Assembly: GCF_001949145.1 (NCBI RefSeq)
Contig: NW_019091598.1
Location: forward strand, 1 to 44,165
Direction: 5' to 3'
Source: Acanthaster planci
Taxonomy: Eukaryota > Echinodermata > Asteroidea > Valvatida > Acanthasteridae
DNA: 44,165 nt
Below the pieces are notes generated by a model that ran no database searches, was not told the DNA's origin, and saw nothing but the letters and a program-made list of their open reading frames with translations. Below, in pieces: positions 23,492 to 35,612 of the stretch (positions within the stretch are counted from its first letter, which is position 1; every line of letters begins with the position of its first letter). A program made the position numbers and the translations under genes.

Positions 23492-25508
23492 TAGTTTAAT
23501 GCCACAACCACTTGACGATACGGTATTTGTGTACAGGCTAAGTTGACCACAATTAATCACCGACAACAATCATGCTAACGTTCAACATAAAAAAAGACCC
23601 AAACCCAACAGAAATCACTTCAGGAAGGTACCACCTTCCTGACTTTTCCACATTAACTTGAGCCAAGATTGGAAGTTTTTCGTGGAAAAGCAAGAAAGAT
23701 ATTTGCACTGCACTACGGCAAAACTGTAATCCAGCCTATGGTGATATTCCTGTTTTGCTTATGAAATACATGGAAATGGAAATTCTCATTAGCATGAGAT
23801 AAGAAAGCCCTAAAAGACCATTAGAAATAGCAAACTTCAAAGAACGGCAATTAAAGCAATGATGCGTGAATGGCATTTCAAAGATTCCCGTTACTGTACA
23901 GTGTACATGTCTTCTACATGGGCCCTTTAAGACCACACACCCGGCCTTAATCCATTCCACGCTCCAAACATCAGGCCGTTTTTCCCCCGCTGTTCAATTC
24001 CCGCTGCCCTGCTCCCAGCATGCCAGGAATGAATGAATTCCTTCCCTGCTAGTCATTATGGCCGACACAAAATAGCCTTCGTGCCTAACGCAATAAATTC
24101 CGGGACATCAAATGAAAATTGAATCATCCTGGTTCTCAACCTAACGGCCGGGAAATATCTACAACATACCGGTACACAAAATACACAAATAATTATTAAA
24201 TAACGCTGCATACATGTCCATCTACCGGTACATAAAAGCTTCTCACCAGTACAAATGCACAGTTTTTTCTTTCTAAACAATTTCCAAGAAATGATCTCAC
24301 CATCCCCAAAACAGTTTTATCAATAACAAACACATACACTCTACATGTACATGTGTCATGAACAAACAATGGTATCACTGACCTACCTGTACATGTATGT
24401 ATCAATCAACCAACCAGAAATATTAAATATATATGGTCATATATACAATGAAACATTACTGTACTAACACAAACTGGAAGCTGATGTAAAGTCTTACCAA
24501 AAAAAGTCCAGTCAAGTACATAAAGTCAAGTACATACCGTACATGTAAATGTACATGTACCTGTCTGTGCATACATCGTATTGTACGATGAATGTGCTCC
24601 GTACATAATGTACAAAAGACATGAAGAAAGTACTTAAACCAATACACAAATTGCAAATTTACACGGTAAGACTTTGTGACGATGAATTTCCCCAATTAAA
24701 AATAGCTCAGTGCACCCTCCTCAAAAGCTAAAGTTCTTCTCAGAGTAAAGAAAAATGGAATGTCATATTTGAATTTTGGCATCTGCTGTCATTTGTAAAA
24801 GTTTAAGACCACCTGGAATTTTATTGGTATAGTATTTCTGTCAATGGGCCTGCATTACACATGTACATTGTATATTGTCTCACTCAATGATTACTTAACA
24901 TGTTTTTACATTGGTGCATAACATCAGTGTACAAATGTATTGCTTCATGTATATGCATGTACCCATTGAATGTAATTTGTACATATGTGTACATATACAT
25001 ATACCGTATACTATTTTTGATGTACATGTATACAAAAACTATGCATTACTTTGATCATCCTCTCAAATTAGGTGATGAAGTCTTGTGTTTCATAATACAA
25101 GTTTGACAAATCTTGCCAGAGCCACAACATACATGTATTCCATTTGTAATTGGGACAACAAGCTGGCCGGTGACGCTCATGACTGCTTGACTGCCTACTC
25201 AGCGCTCAGCATGAAGCTGACCTTGCTCTGCAGGGAGCAAACATTCTCACACTGTACTCGTTTGGGCAGATGTTGAAGGGAAGCTGCAATAAATGTTTCA
25301 GTATAAGCTTTCAAAAGGTACCCTTGTGTCTCATTTCATCTGATTTTCTACTTTTGCTCCACTTATCTCTACATATGTCAGAGGGTTTTCACTGCCTTTT
25401 TTGGTATGCAAATGAGTATTTCCAAATTCATGAGCAAAAGTATACTTCATTGCAGGGAAAACGCCTCCATGTCACATTGCTTTGAGGGTACAGTCCCCTA
25501 CTTCAAGC

Positions 25509-25531
25509 CCCATAGAAAACAGTGTAAAATC
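25509..25531 (-). repeat. 23-bp dispersed repeat, copy 2
   Basis: This is the inverted partner of 16057-16079, with one mismatch. Nearby 25640-25900 has the look of an old interspersed repeat, but I cannot define its ends. Confidence 0.4.
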
Positions 25532-26639
25532 AGCACTGTTCAGGGCCCAATAACATGCATACCAACATCCCTGAGATTTCAGAAACACAAATGAAATTAT
25601 TGTCTGGTCCCTATTCTTTTGATTTCTTTTCAAATTTTGTAGGTTAACCAATTACATTTTTAATTATTCCCATATAAAACAAAATCACCCCCCCCCGAAA
25701 AGTGATTTTTTTTCCTTAGTCTGATTGTAGCCTTTTTTCAAGTGGCAACCCTCAACTTTCTCGGGCACTTAGGACCATTTTTCAACCGTAGTTTTTAGCC
25801 ATTCTGCTCTCATATGACCAAGGGAGTTGATCCTGACAACGATTTACACAATCTCGCCATTTTGGGGCCAAACGATCTCCTTTTTCAAAAGATACTGTGG
25901 GGGCACTTTTAATGCTAATGAGCTGGCCAGAAATTCTCATTTGACTTAGAGGTCTACACCCTTGTATGCTAAGTCTGGCATTTTTTACAAATTTTGCTGC
26001 AAAATCTTTTCTTCTTTTTCATTGCTGGCGATTAAAGCAAGCACTGATCCCTCTCTCAGACATGTTTCAGTGACTGTCTACTGGGTTAACAATTTAGACA
26101 GGAAAACCTATGCATTGAACAACATGTATACATGTACATGTTGTTTTCTTCCTTGGATGACATCACAGCAACACTACCCTTAGTTGTCCTGGAAAGCACA
26201 GATAATTTTGAGTGGAAAAATGTGCACTTTTCAATACATTGTACATGTATGACAGCTTTAGAGAAGAACACACAGATGCTGAAAAATTGGGTCATAGAGT
26301 AAAGTTCATTGCAGCTGCACTTTAAAGATGGACCCGCCCTCAAATTGAAAAAAAAAAATTACCAATAAAGCGATTTTTCTTTAAACTTTGTGAATAACAA
26401 GGGGAACATACATGTAAGAACCAGCAACTAGCCACTCAACTATGTTACACACATGCATGTAAACCACACTGTATGATGAAAACAAAGACTTTCTTTGTCT
26501 GCCCAGAGTTGAAGTGCACTGTCTCATCAGGCAAAGAGACAGGCTGGTGGGAAGTTTTCCAGTCAGACTTGTGCACATGTCCAATTAACGCCCACACATA
26601 GACTGTACGGTACATTGGTCGCATACGCTCAGTGCATCC

Positions 26640-27310
26640 CAAGCCAAACTTACGCGAAATGAACTAAAATTCCCACCAATTGCTAGCAGTTTCCATCTCT
26701 TGGTCTGCACGGAGCAGATAAAATTAAAAGTTGCAGTTCTTGCCACTGGACCTTTCCCACGAAATATGCAAACAAGGCAGGCAGGCGCATGCGCATTACT
26801 ACCACTGGTTGGCAAAGTTGCTTAAATCTATGACATAACAATACAAATCTCCATGCGCGTGCCACTACGAGCACATACACGCCATTTTGGTACTAGCAGT
26901 GGTATAGTTTGACCTGAGTGCCAGACTTACAGCAAGGAATTGTCACTTTCAAACCTCAGGACGGTGGAAACTTCATATAGTTTGGAGAAAAGCGTGCTGA
27001 AGTATTAGACAAAGGCTGTAAGACTGTTTTGATTGACCTTCAACGTGCCAGGTTATAGTTACAGCAGCTCTCCTACACTGCCGACAATGTTGACGGCCGC
27101 GCTTGCCAACCAGCAGTAGTGGTGGGTAGGCATTCACCTCCTTCAGGGGACAAGTTCTTTTGTTAGGGAAACTTGAACCAAGTTGTGGGGACATTTGTAA
27201 GTCCCCACAACATTTTTGGTCCCCACAAAATAGGTGAAATGTCAATTGTACATGTATGTCCCCACAACAGCGATGCGTGAGTAAATGCGCATGCGCCCGT
27301 CTGATGTGTA
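26640..27310 (-). promoter_or_regulatory. Candidate promoter and non-coding first exon of the Kelch gene
   Basis: On the minus strand a YY1-type word (CCAAAATGGCGTG, + strand 26878-26890) lies in the orientation seen just downstream of start sites. Two perfect NRF1 palindromes GCGCATGCGC occur at 26785-26794 and 27287-27296; the sea urchin NRF1 homologue P3A2 binds such sites. A minus-strand donor TTTCGC|GTAAGT falls at 26654/26653, which would give a first exon of about 230 nt joined to the acceptor at 15264 by an 11.4 kb intron. The dispersed repeat at 27144-27230 sits inside this region. The assignment to the Kelch gene is inference. Confidence 0.35.
27144..27230 (+). repeat. Dispersed repeat, copy B
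   Basis: It matches copy A at 8242-8325 in order and spacing (GGGGACAA, TTCTTTTGT, AACC, AGTTGTG, ATTTGT, TTGGTCCCCA) and has extra GTCCCCACAA units after it. It is likely the same small element family. Confidence 0.5.
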
Positions 27311-30300
27311 TATTTCCGGGGAAGGTCCATTACACAAATTACACACTGGCATAATGTATTTATTTCTCTTGGTCAAAAGTTATGAGCATCTACAGACCCA
27401 AACCTTTTCCATCCAAGAACAAAAAAGCAGCACAATGTACCGGTACATGTATTAGGGAAGAGAGTTGATTTAAGGAGTCATGTAGCACCGTCAGTCTCAA
27501 CACTGTTTACACTTTATAAACACACAATAACTCAAGTTTACATATAGAAAATATCGCATGACGTATTATCTGGGCACACACGATACATTGTTACATTACT
27601 GACAATATTAACTGTATCACATGACTTTCTTAATGAGTCATCGATACATGCACATGTGCAGGGCCTGATGTATCAATACATGGAACATTAAACCGGAGTT
27701 CATACATGTAAATCCACACCACAATATTTCCCTGTGGAAAACTTGCAGGAAAACAACTGCGATGCTAGGCAACTCCAGTGTTCTGCATGTGACATGCAAC
27801 TCCACTTTCAATGGAAGGTACATAGTACGGTCTGGACAAGATGTCTGTCATGCACTATTCAAGCATATAATGGAGCTATAAACTATCTTAAAATGTTTCC
27901 ACCATGCACTGTACCAGACTTTACCACGGAGTCTAATAGCAGTTATTTTCACAAGTTCAATAATTGCCCAAGTTTAGGACTTTTATAAAAGAATATTTTT
28001 ATCCTACAAACAGTAGGTCACTGATCTTTGGAACGGAAGATTATGCTCCTAACAAAAAACAACCTGTAAATTAATGCATACAACAAAAATTAGTTTGCAG
28101 GAACAGTGGGCTGTGAATTTTGATTACTGTGAATGGGAACATAATTGAAAATATACAACAGGGTCTTTTTATGCATTAACATACTGCCTAATATATTTAC
28201 ATATGCATACCACACGACACGACTTTGTCTTTGGGCACGTCAAGATGTATTGCTCTTGTTTCTAAACTGTGTTGTAATTTTTCGGACACATTTCTGACTT
28301 CCTGCCAAAAAATAGCAACAGTGGAACACACACTTACGCACCTACTGGTACAAACATCCATACATGTGCATGTACCGTAGGTAGTCTGGTGAAGACTCAT
28401 CAAAATGGAGCCACCGGTGCAGAGAAATGAAATGATTTTGGCCTTTGATTTGTGAGGAAAGCCTGGCAATGAGATTCCTGCCAAAGAGATTGATCCTTGT
28501 TTGACCCTTCCCATTTTGCTGCTCTATGAGCAGGCCTCACTGATACATGTACAGACTGCCGCTATGCTTACTGTATGCAACCATTCAGGTTCTACTGAGT
28601 GATATCATTGTACATGTTCGAACATACACAGCGCCTATACTGCAACTTGGGCAAAGTCACATGTAACAAGAAGCAATTTCCACAGGCAAATGATGACAGC
28701 AAACTGGTGCGCTGTTGCAATTATAATTACCGCACGGTACATGTACATGCGTACATTGTACATTTACGTACATGTACAAGAGTTTTTATAGGGACAGATA
28801 GCATGTTTTCAATGTACAGAAATTCCTCAGACGAAAAAGCAACTTTTGCATGTTCTGAAAAAGATTGTTCCGTACCACCTGCCCCGCAATTGCTCTGTGT
28901 AATGTGGTCCTAAAACAGGGAAAAAAATTCCACGTTCTCCTTCAAAGTCAAATTGACTACTTGTGGCATTAGCTTGGTTTCTGTAGGCGCAACGACAAGT
29001 TTGACAGTCTTCTTGGAGAAATCTGACACTTGAGCAATTGATTATAACAATAAGTACAAGTCACTGCATCAGTGGTGTACTGTACATGTACAGTCAAAGG
29101 ATTAACTTCTGCATGAGTACAAGCATCGATATGAGTACGAGAACATGCACTTCACCATGAGTACAAGTGAGTTTGAGGAATCGTGAGTACTAGTACGTGG
29201 AACACTTTCCTGAAAATGAGCACAAGCTTGCGAGAGTGCCGAAATGTACACATGCAATCTGCACCACAATGCTAATTATATGCATACATGCAAATGTACA
29301 CATATGTACATACATTCTTTTGAAGAAATATCAGAAACTGGTGCAATGCTAGCAAATATGAAGTTAATCTACACAAATATTTACACGCATCAGTCAGCGA
29401 CTCTCTCACCAGATTCAATATTATTGCACTCATAAATAAATGACGTGGTGCAAATAAACATGACAACCGACCCCAGGGAATGACACATTCCGACTAGCGC
29501 AAGTACATGTACATTGTGAAACGGCGAAAGCACACTGGTTTACACATATCAACAGTGTTTATCCTATCAATATCGCGTACATCATCGGGGGTTTATCCTA
29601 AAGACACGGGCGTCCGCCAAAACATGAGATACCCGAGTCTCCGAATCCACTTCCATGAACCCACGGAAGGAAAGAACGCTAAGCCAGACAGATGTCCCAA
29701 GCAACAATTCATCTCCGGGATGACAACTACTCCCCCGAGACGTTTTTCTCCAACTCCAAAGATGGCCCCTAATCTAACCAGGGCACAGCATTTTTTTTCT
29801 CTTCCCGCCCTTCAGAAGCCAAACTGAAGTAAGGTCCCGTGCTGGCATTCATGGCCAAATATGGCTTGTCCCTCGCCGCTGCAATTTGGGTAATTTTGTT
29901 TTTCTGTAATTGCCCTGACACAGCGGTGCTTGTCTTATATCTGATGTGAACTGTGCCCAGCGGCATGGTGAAAAAAAGTACATGTATTTAACAGTCTTTG
30001 CCTGTTTAAAAATCTCCCTACGTGTACATGTACATGTATGTAGCTGTTAACTAGAAAACATTGATACCGGTAATTCCAATCTTTACTTTAAATTTCAATC
30101 GCAACACTGAAGAACCTTTTGGGCAGTCAGAAAAGGACAAGTGATGCACAAACAGTTGAAAAAATGTTCACTTGATACACAAAATAAACCAATATTCTAC
30201 TATTTCTATACATGATCAAATTTAACATCATGCATGTACTGGTTCATGTCTGAAGACACACAGAATGAGGAATGACTGAGAAAAAATCTCCAGAGTCCTT

Positions 30301-32437
30301 CACCGAAAAGTTTTCAAAAACTTTTTCTCTTTGTAAGTACTGAGCCACATTCCACACAAAAAAACCTAAATTTTTCAGCCACCCCTCAGTTCAGTGCAGT
30401 TCATTTTATTTCCACTTATACATGTATGTGTCAAAACAGTGAATCCATTAACACTTTTAAATGAAGCAAGTAATCGATAGTAAGTGGAGGAGGTCTCCCA
30501 AGAGCAGAGCTTGTAAACCGGGGACCCCCTTGGAATTGTGTACTGTACATATAGATTGTGCTTACACTTGCTGGCATTTCATTCCAAAATGGCAATGGTC
30601 CAAGATAGGAATACTTGCTATGAATAAAAGTGCAGGGTTCCAAGAGCCAAGTTTCAAGTGACAGCCAAACTTTTCCCCAGCTGCACATTTCTGCAACCTT
30701 ATACTTCTTTATAAAATATAGTGATGCTACAAGCTTTTTTTTTTCTCACATAAATGCTTGTGATTGTGGGCCAAACTGGTAAAATATTCAACATTTTCCG
30801 AAAGGGCAACTGAAGCCAATACATGTACATGAACTATATGAAACTCTGATACGTCCCACAAGTCCAAATCATTCTCGAATAACATTCCAGTGATTGATTC
30901 TCACAAATGAATAAAAGAAAGAATGTGCCTTTTTGGAGAATGTTTTGGCAGATGTTTCAAATTCTAAGACAATACAAGGCTCTGATGGAAAAAGGAAAAA
31001 AAATCGCTGACAAGCCAAGGGCAGGAATTAGTTCCATGCCACTAGACAGAAGGCATTGGCTGGTAATCACATCTGGGCCGATAGCAAAGTAACAAAATAT
31101 CACAACAGGCCTGTCAAGTGCACTGGCTCTCAACTGCTCTCGATTAAAGTTAAAGCGTCTGTGGTTTATGGGTGTGGCTCTTGGAAAAACAAATCAAATT
31201 TAAATCATTGTGCTAATTGTTTTTCACCATCAGCCAGGTTGTGCTTTCCAATGTCTATATTTCTCACGTTACCAGTACATCTGCACGTTTGTATGAAGGT
31301 TTTTAATTTTTTAACAGCTTTTCTCTGTCCTACATAATTCTTGCAGTTTCAAAGCATGTATGTTCATGTATTATCAATGGATTTTTCAATTTCTTTCTTT
31401 TTTCAAGTTTTATTCACAACAAAAGCATCTGCTTCTTTAGGAAATCTTCAAAAAGAGTTTCATTCATCAATCTGTGTTACCTGAAAAATTCATGCTTGTA
31501 AATCTCATTTCTGCACCTACAAGTAATTTGTAAGAAATTGAAATGATTCTTGTACCTTTCTATCTTGCATTTCACATTTTATACTTCAAACAGGACTGTG
31601 GATATGTGTAAAAAAAAAAGCAAAGATCTGTTTTTATGCATGTACCAGGCATGAGTAGCTTTCACAGATTTTTTCCAAACAAAGCATCCAATCAGCAGGA
31701 GGTGGGGTGGTGGCGTATGTCCACAAGCACTTATTAAGTTATTTGGACAAAGAGACAAAGACTTTGAAAGTGCAACGCACTTCTTCAAAAACAAAGCCAA
31801 CACATGAAATTGGGAAGACAGCTTTTAGCCGTAATTCCCAAAGTGGCCCAGGCTTAACCAATTCCTTCTGGCTGACTGCCTGATACGGTACTTTCACACC
31901 CTCACAGACCCAGCAATTGAAACATCTGTCCACAGATTTCGCCAATGAACCAGGGGCATAACGTGCAATTTAGGATATATTACCATTCATTAGACAGTGC
32001 GGTGAACAGCCCATGAACAAAGGAATGGCCTGATCTGAACATTTTTAATAAGAGGTCTGTGCTTTTTTAAGAAATCAGAAGTTGGTTGAATGGGCAGCAC
32101 TTGAAAAGAGAATGGTTGGGGCCCCACCATTTAATAGGATGACCATTGCTTTTTTCATTTTGGTGAATTAAGGAAATTAATTTGCAGTAATTTGTTTCAC
32201 TTGATCATTGAACAACCGAGCACAATACACGCGCCAGCAAGCACAAAATTAGGTAAGATGTGAAGCTTTTCATGGTAAAGACAGCAAGTAAACTAGAGGT
32301 TTGTGGTAGCACCATCTTTTTGAGTATGTGGGGTTTTGAAAAGAACCGGTGGTACCCAACGTTTCAGACAGTATGCTGGGTGCATCAACAGAAGCACAAA
32401 TATATGTTTGCACACTGATGAAACACCTTTCTAACAT
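27311..32437. other. Non-coding stretch, no gene seen
   Basis: No exon is recognisable on either strand. The segment 29560-29960 has slightly more CpG and a 106-codon frame that is not protein-like. A series of ATGAGTACAAG-like words occurs at 29110-29200. TACATGTA words cluster at 28738-28778 and 30024-30040. Confidence 0.4.
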
Positions 32438-32615
32438 CAATGCGGCCGTTTCACAATACTGCGCCACCAAGAGATTGCAACGCGTTGGCCAATCACAGTG
32501 CGCAAAATTTGTCGACCCAATGCGCATTTGGAAAGGGTCAACAAATTTCACACGTTATGATTGGCCAACGTGTTGCAAACTCTTGGTGGCGCACTATTGT
32601 GAATCGCCCGTATTG
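32438..32615. repeat. 178-bp inverted repeat (hairpin element)
   Basis: Arms of 81 nt (32438-32518 and 32535-32615) are reverse complements at 68 of 81 positions, with a 16-nt loop. Nine of the 13 differences are transitions, several at CpG sites, as expected from methyl-CpG decay of once-identical arms. The ends read CAAT and ATTG. It has no coding capacity. A fold-back MITE-type element is the simplest explanation; a transcript would fold into a long stem. Confidence 0.75.
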
Positions 32616-33234
32616 TGATCCAACCTAGTATGCATGAGAAGGTACACATGTGTACATGTACATTGTAAAAGACTCAAGAAGTTCTGAATTGTTTTAAAAC
32701 TGAAGTGCAGCATCTTTTAACATAAGGACAGTAACTGATGAACTCATATTGATACACTACACCTACACTAAGTACATAAATAGTGTCCACTAAAAGTGAA
32801 AAGCAAAATCAAGAGTCAGAAAAACTTTGTTGACGATTCAAACCAGCGTGCCTCAAATCACAATACAAAATACAGTGGCAGACTTCTCAACAGTGATGTT
32901 AACCAGAGCCATTTTTGCTATGCAAATAAAACAGAGAGCTCTACAACGTATTTTTACCTTCACTGCCTTGACATGTACATGTGCATAGATGTGCCGTACG
33001 AACCTACAGGTTCATCTATGACATGCTACAGACATGCATCATTAAATCTTGCTACATCCAGTCCTGTCGCAGACAATGACTCAGTAAACCTAATTTATTC
33101 ATGACAAGAATACATGTGTGTAGGCACGATCGCTGAAGTACACCGTGACTTCTGATGGAATCTACATAAGGACAATTTCAGTTGGAAATAAACTACACAC
33201 AAGTACATGTAACAGTACACCGGTCCTTAGGTAA

Positions 33235-33262
33235 AAACAAACAAACAAACAAACAAACAAAC
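33235..33262 (+). repeat. (AAAC)7 microsatellite
   Basis: Seven perfect AAAC units are followed by ACACCCCAAC-type cytosine-rich sequence. Confidence 0.9.
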
Positions 33263-34289
33263 ACCCCAACACCCCAACAACCCGACAAAACAAAACAGAC
33301 TAAACACAGGAACAAAAAAATGCAGTCAACTGTACACATGGATGTACACTGTATATGTACAATGTACACATACATGTACTACACATGTCCATGCATCTAG
33401 GGACAGAGATACATGTACATGTAAGTATGTACTCATGTACAGCAAGACAACAGAACTGACTTTTCAAAATCCCTAAATGACTGCAGTCCATCTTGATCAA
33501 TCTTGGGACAACAGCATGCAGCTAATACGTGGAAGTATACAGCATGACACAGTCTTCTGGCTGTACAAGAGGCATTTCACTGCACTTGACGCCCCCCCCT
33601 TGAATCCATCCATTATTTATGGTGTGCGGGATCCTACTCATAATGTTGGCCTGCCTCACAGTAATTCAGGGCAGCATGTGCTCCTCTGGACATAGCCTCA
33701 AATGCACATGTTTCCATGCGGTGTCCAATTACAAGCAGCGTTTCAATGTTTGCCAGGCATCCATTTTTTGACGTTCACTTTCAAATACCCCTCCTCGCTA
33801 CGTGCACTAATTCCATGCATTCTGAATTGGGTGCTTTGGGAGAAGAGTGACATTAACACAAAACAAAGACCGTTCTCTGCATCCATGCTTTATGGATTAG
33901 GTACACATGTACCGGTATCCCCTACCCCCATGAAATTAACTTCACAAGCATGTACATGTACGGTAATTCTTGGCAACGGAACATAAAACAAACACATTTC
34001 AAGAAGAAAGCACACAGTTACAGCAAGTTCATACAGCTGGGGTGAGCTTAACCAATGATAGAAATAGATGAAAACAGCTGAAAAAAGGCATAAAGAAGCT
34101 GAACTGTGAAAATCTCTTATTTTGTACACAGCCAGTGAGGAAAAAAAAGCTAAAATCCAAAACAAAAAAGCTGAAATCAGCTAAAAAGCTGAGAAATGTC
34201 ACCCCTGTTACAGGCTAACAAATGATGAACTTTCATGTACATGTCAATTATACTGTACGTTTTTATACACTACACACAGTACACTACTC

Positions 34290-34378
34290 TCCTATGTACA
34301 TGTACATGTACCATACATGTACAGTCCAGCAGTATACATGTACATGTAGGCGTACATGTACGTACAGGTACATGTAGC
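34290..34378. repeat. Dense cluster of TACATGTA palindromes
   Basis: Within 90 bp the word ACATGTA occurs about eight times, partly as the 8-mer GTACATGTAC and in overlapping runs. Similar but smaller clusters are at 7556-7690, 18386-18400, 28738-28778, 33345-33424 and 35404-35460. The coding exons have almost none. Confidence 0.75.
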
Positions 34379-35529
34379 TTGCCACATGCTGCAAGAAGTT
34401 ACCACTATAACGAGCAAGCATCACTAGTTTATAGACTAAAATAAAAAAAGATAGATTCATCATACTGTATGTATGTACTGTATGTATTGTTCGTGTAACC
34501 AGGGTCTCCCCGAGGTACTGATATGTGTGAAGTGGTTCAACAAATTTGCTGAAATTCTCGTGCCTAGAATAAAAGTGAGTGATTTTAAAAAGCATAAAAT
34601 AAATTCTATAGAAGTCTCATTGTACCGGTATATCTACTCCAAATTTCTTGTCCAAAATTAATCAATCTTGTATTCTGTGCCCTTCCTCATCATTTCTGAA
34701 TGATTTAAAACTGATTTATTTCAAACTATCTAACTTGTTTGCTTCTTCCTTCCATCTTTGTCTGTTTTAAGTGTGAGGTGGTAAAATTCAACACAAAAGC
34801 CTGAGGTGGTCACTACAATCAGTGAAGTGGGCCGCCTCACCGCTAAATAGGCAGGGGAAACACTGTCATGTACAGTGTACATGTACTATATGTAACCAAC
34901 GCCAGAAATGCTTAAGTCTAAAGGATAACTTTGATTGATATTTCATCTTGTAAAAACCACTGCATTTATCTCACCGATCTCATATCAACATTACAGCAAA
35001 AAATATTAAACAAATAATTTCTTTATAGGCACATATCATTTGGTATCTTTCCCTGAGTTGAACAATTTCCTAATTTCCAGAAAAACAACAATCACAGTAC
35101 CTGTAACCCAAGACATCAACAAACAGTACATCTTCAATCCTGTTAATGAGGACCTTATCAGTGACCTCATCAAGTAAATAAACCCAATGTGGGGTCAGTT
35201 CACCTGACAGCTCATAAACATGTCACTTGTTGACCTGCCATTACCTGAGTGGTTCAGACTGGTGACAGGACCTCATATCAGACATACACTGTACATGTAC
35301 TATAGGTGCTGTGTGAGGTGAGTGTTGGTTGCTATGCAAATGTTGACTCTAAAGCCCATGGTCTGATGTAGGGGTACATGTAGGCCTGCCTCAAGTACTG
35401 TTATGTACATGTACACTGTACATGTACACACTGTGCACAAATAGATGTACATGTATGTATGTATCATACTGTCCAATCCTCAACTGTGTGCAATCCTCAA
35501 CTGTGTACGAGTCAATTACAGGTACATGT

Positions 35530-35612
35530 ACATACATGTACAATGCATTAGAGATCATAGTACTTACATGTACATACAATGTATTAGAGATCATAGTACT
35601 TACATGTACATA
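35530..35612. repeat. 36-bp tandem duplication
   Basis: Two units (35530-35565 and 35566-35601) share the core ATTAGAGATCATAGTACTT, followed by a partial third ACATGTACATA. The units begin with rearranged TACATGTA words. Confidence 0.8.

Larger units (their letters stand above)
22641..26579. other. Non-coding stretch, no gene seen
   Basis: No exon is recognisable. It contains a CTCF-like word at 23475-23491, a tandem pair of GTCAAGTACATA(A/C) units at 24511-24538, poly(C) at 25688-25696, an octamer-type ATGCAAAT at 25405, and several TACATGTA words (24345, 24391, 24551, 25023, 26133). Confidence 0.45.

Noticed and set aside
29418-29432. TATTGCACTC, seed-like for the miR-92 family
   Set aside because: Only the first ten bases agree and no hairpin partner lies nearby.
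29507-29827. 106-codon frame in CpG-richer DNA
   Set aside because: No recognisable domain and no clear splice signals around it.
34755-34815. TGAGGTGGT words resembling let-7
   Set aside because: They lack the rest of the let-7 sequence (TGAGGTAGTAGGTTG) and no precursor hairpin is visible.
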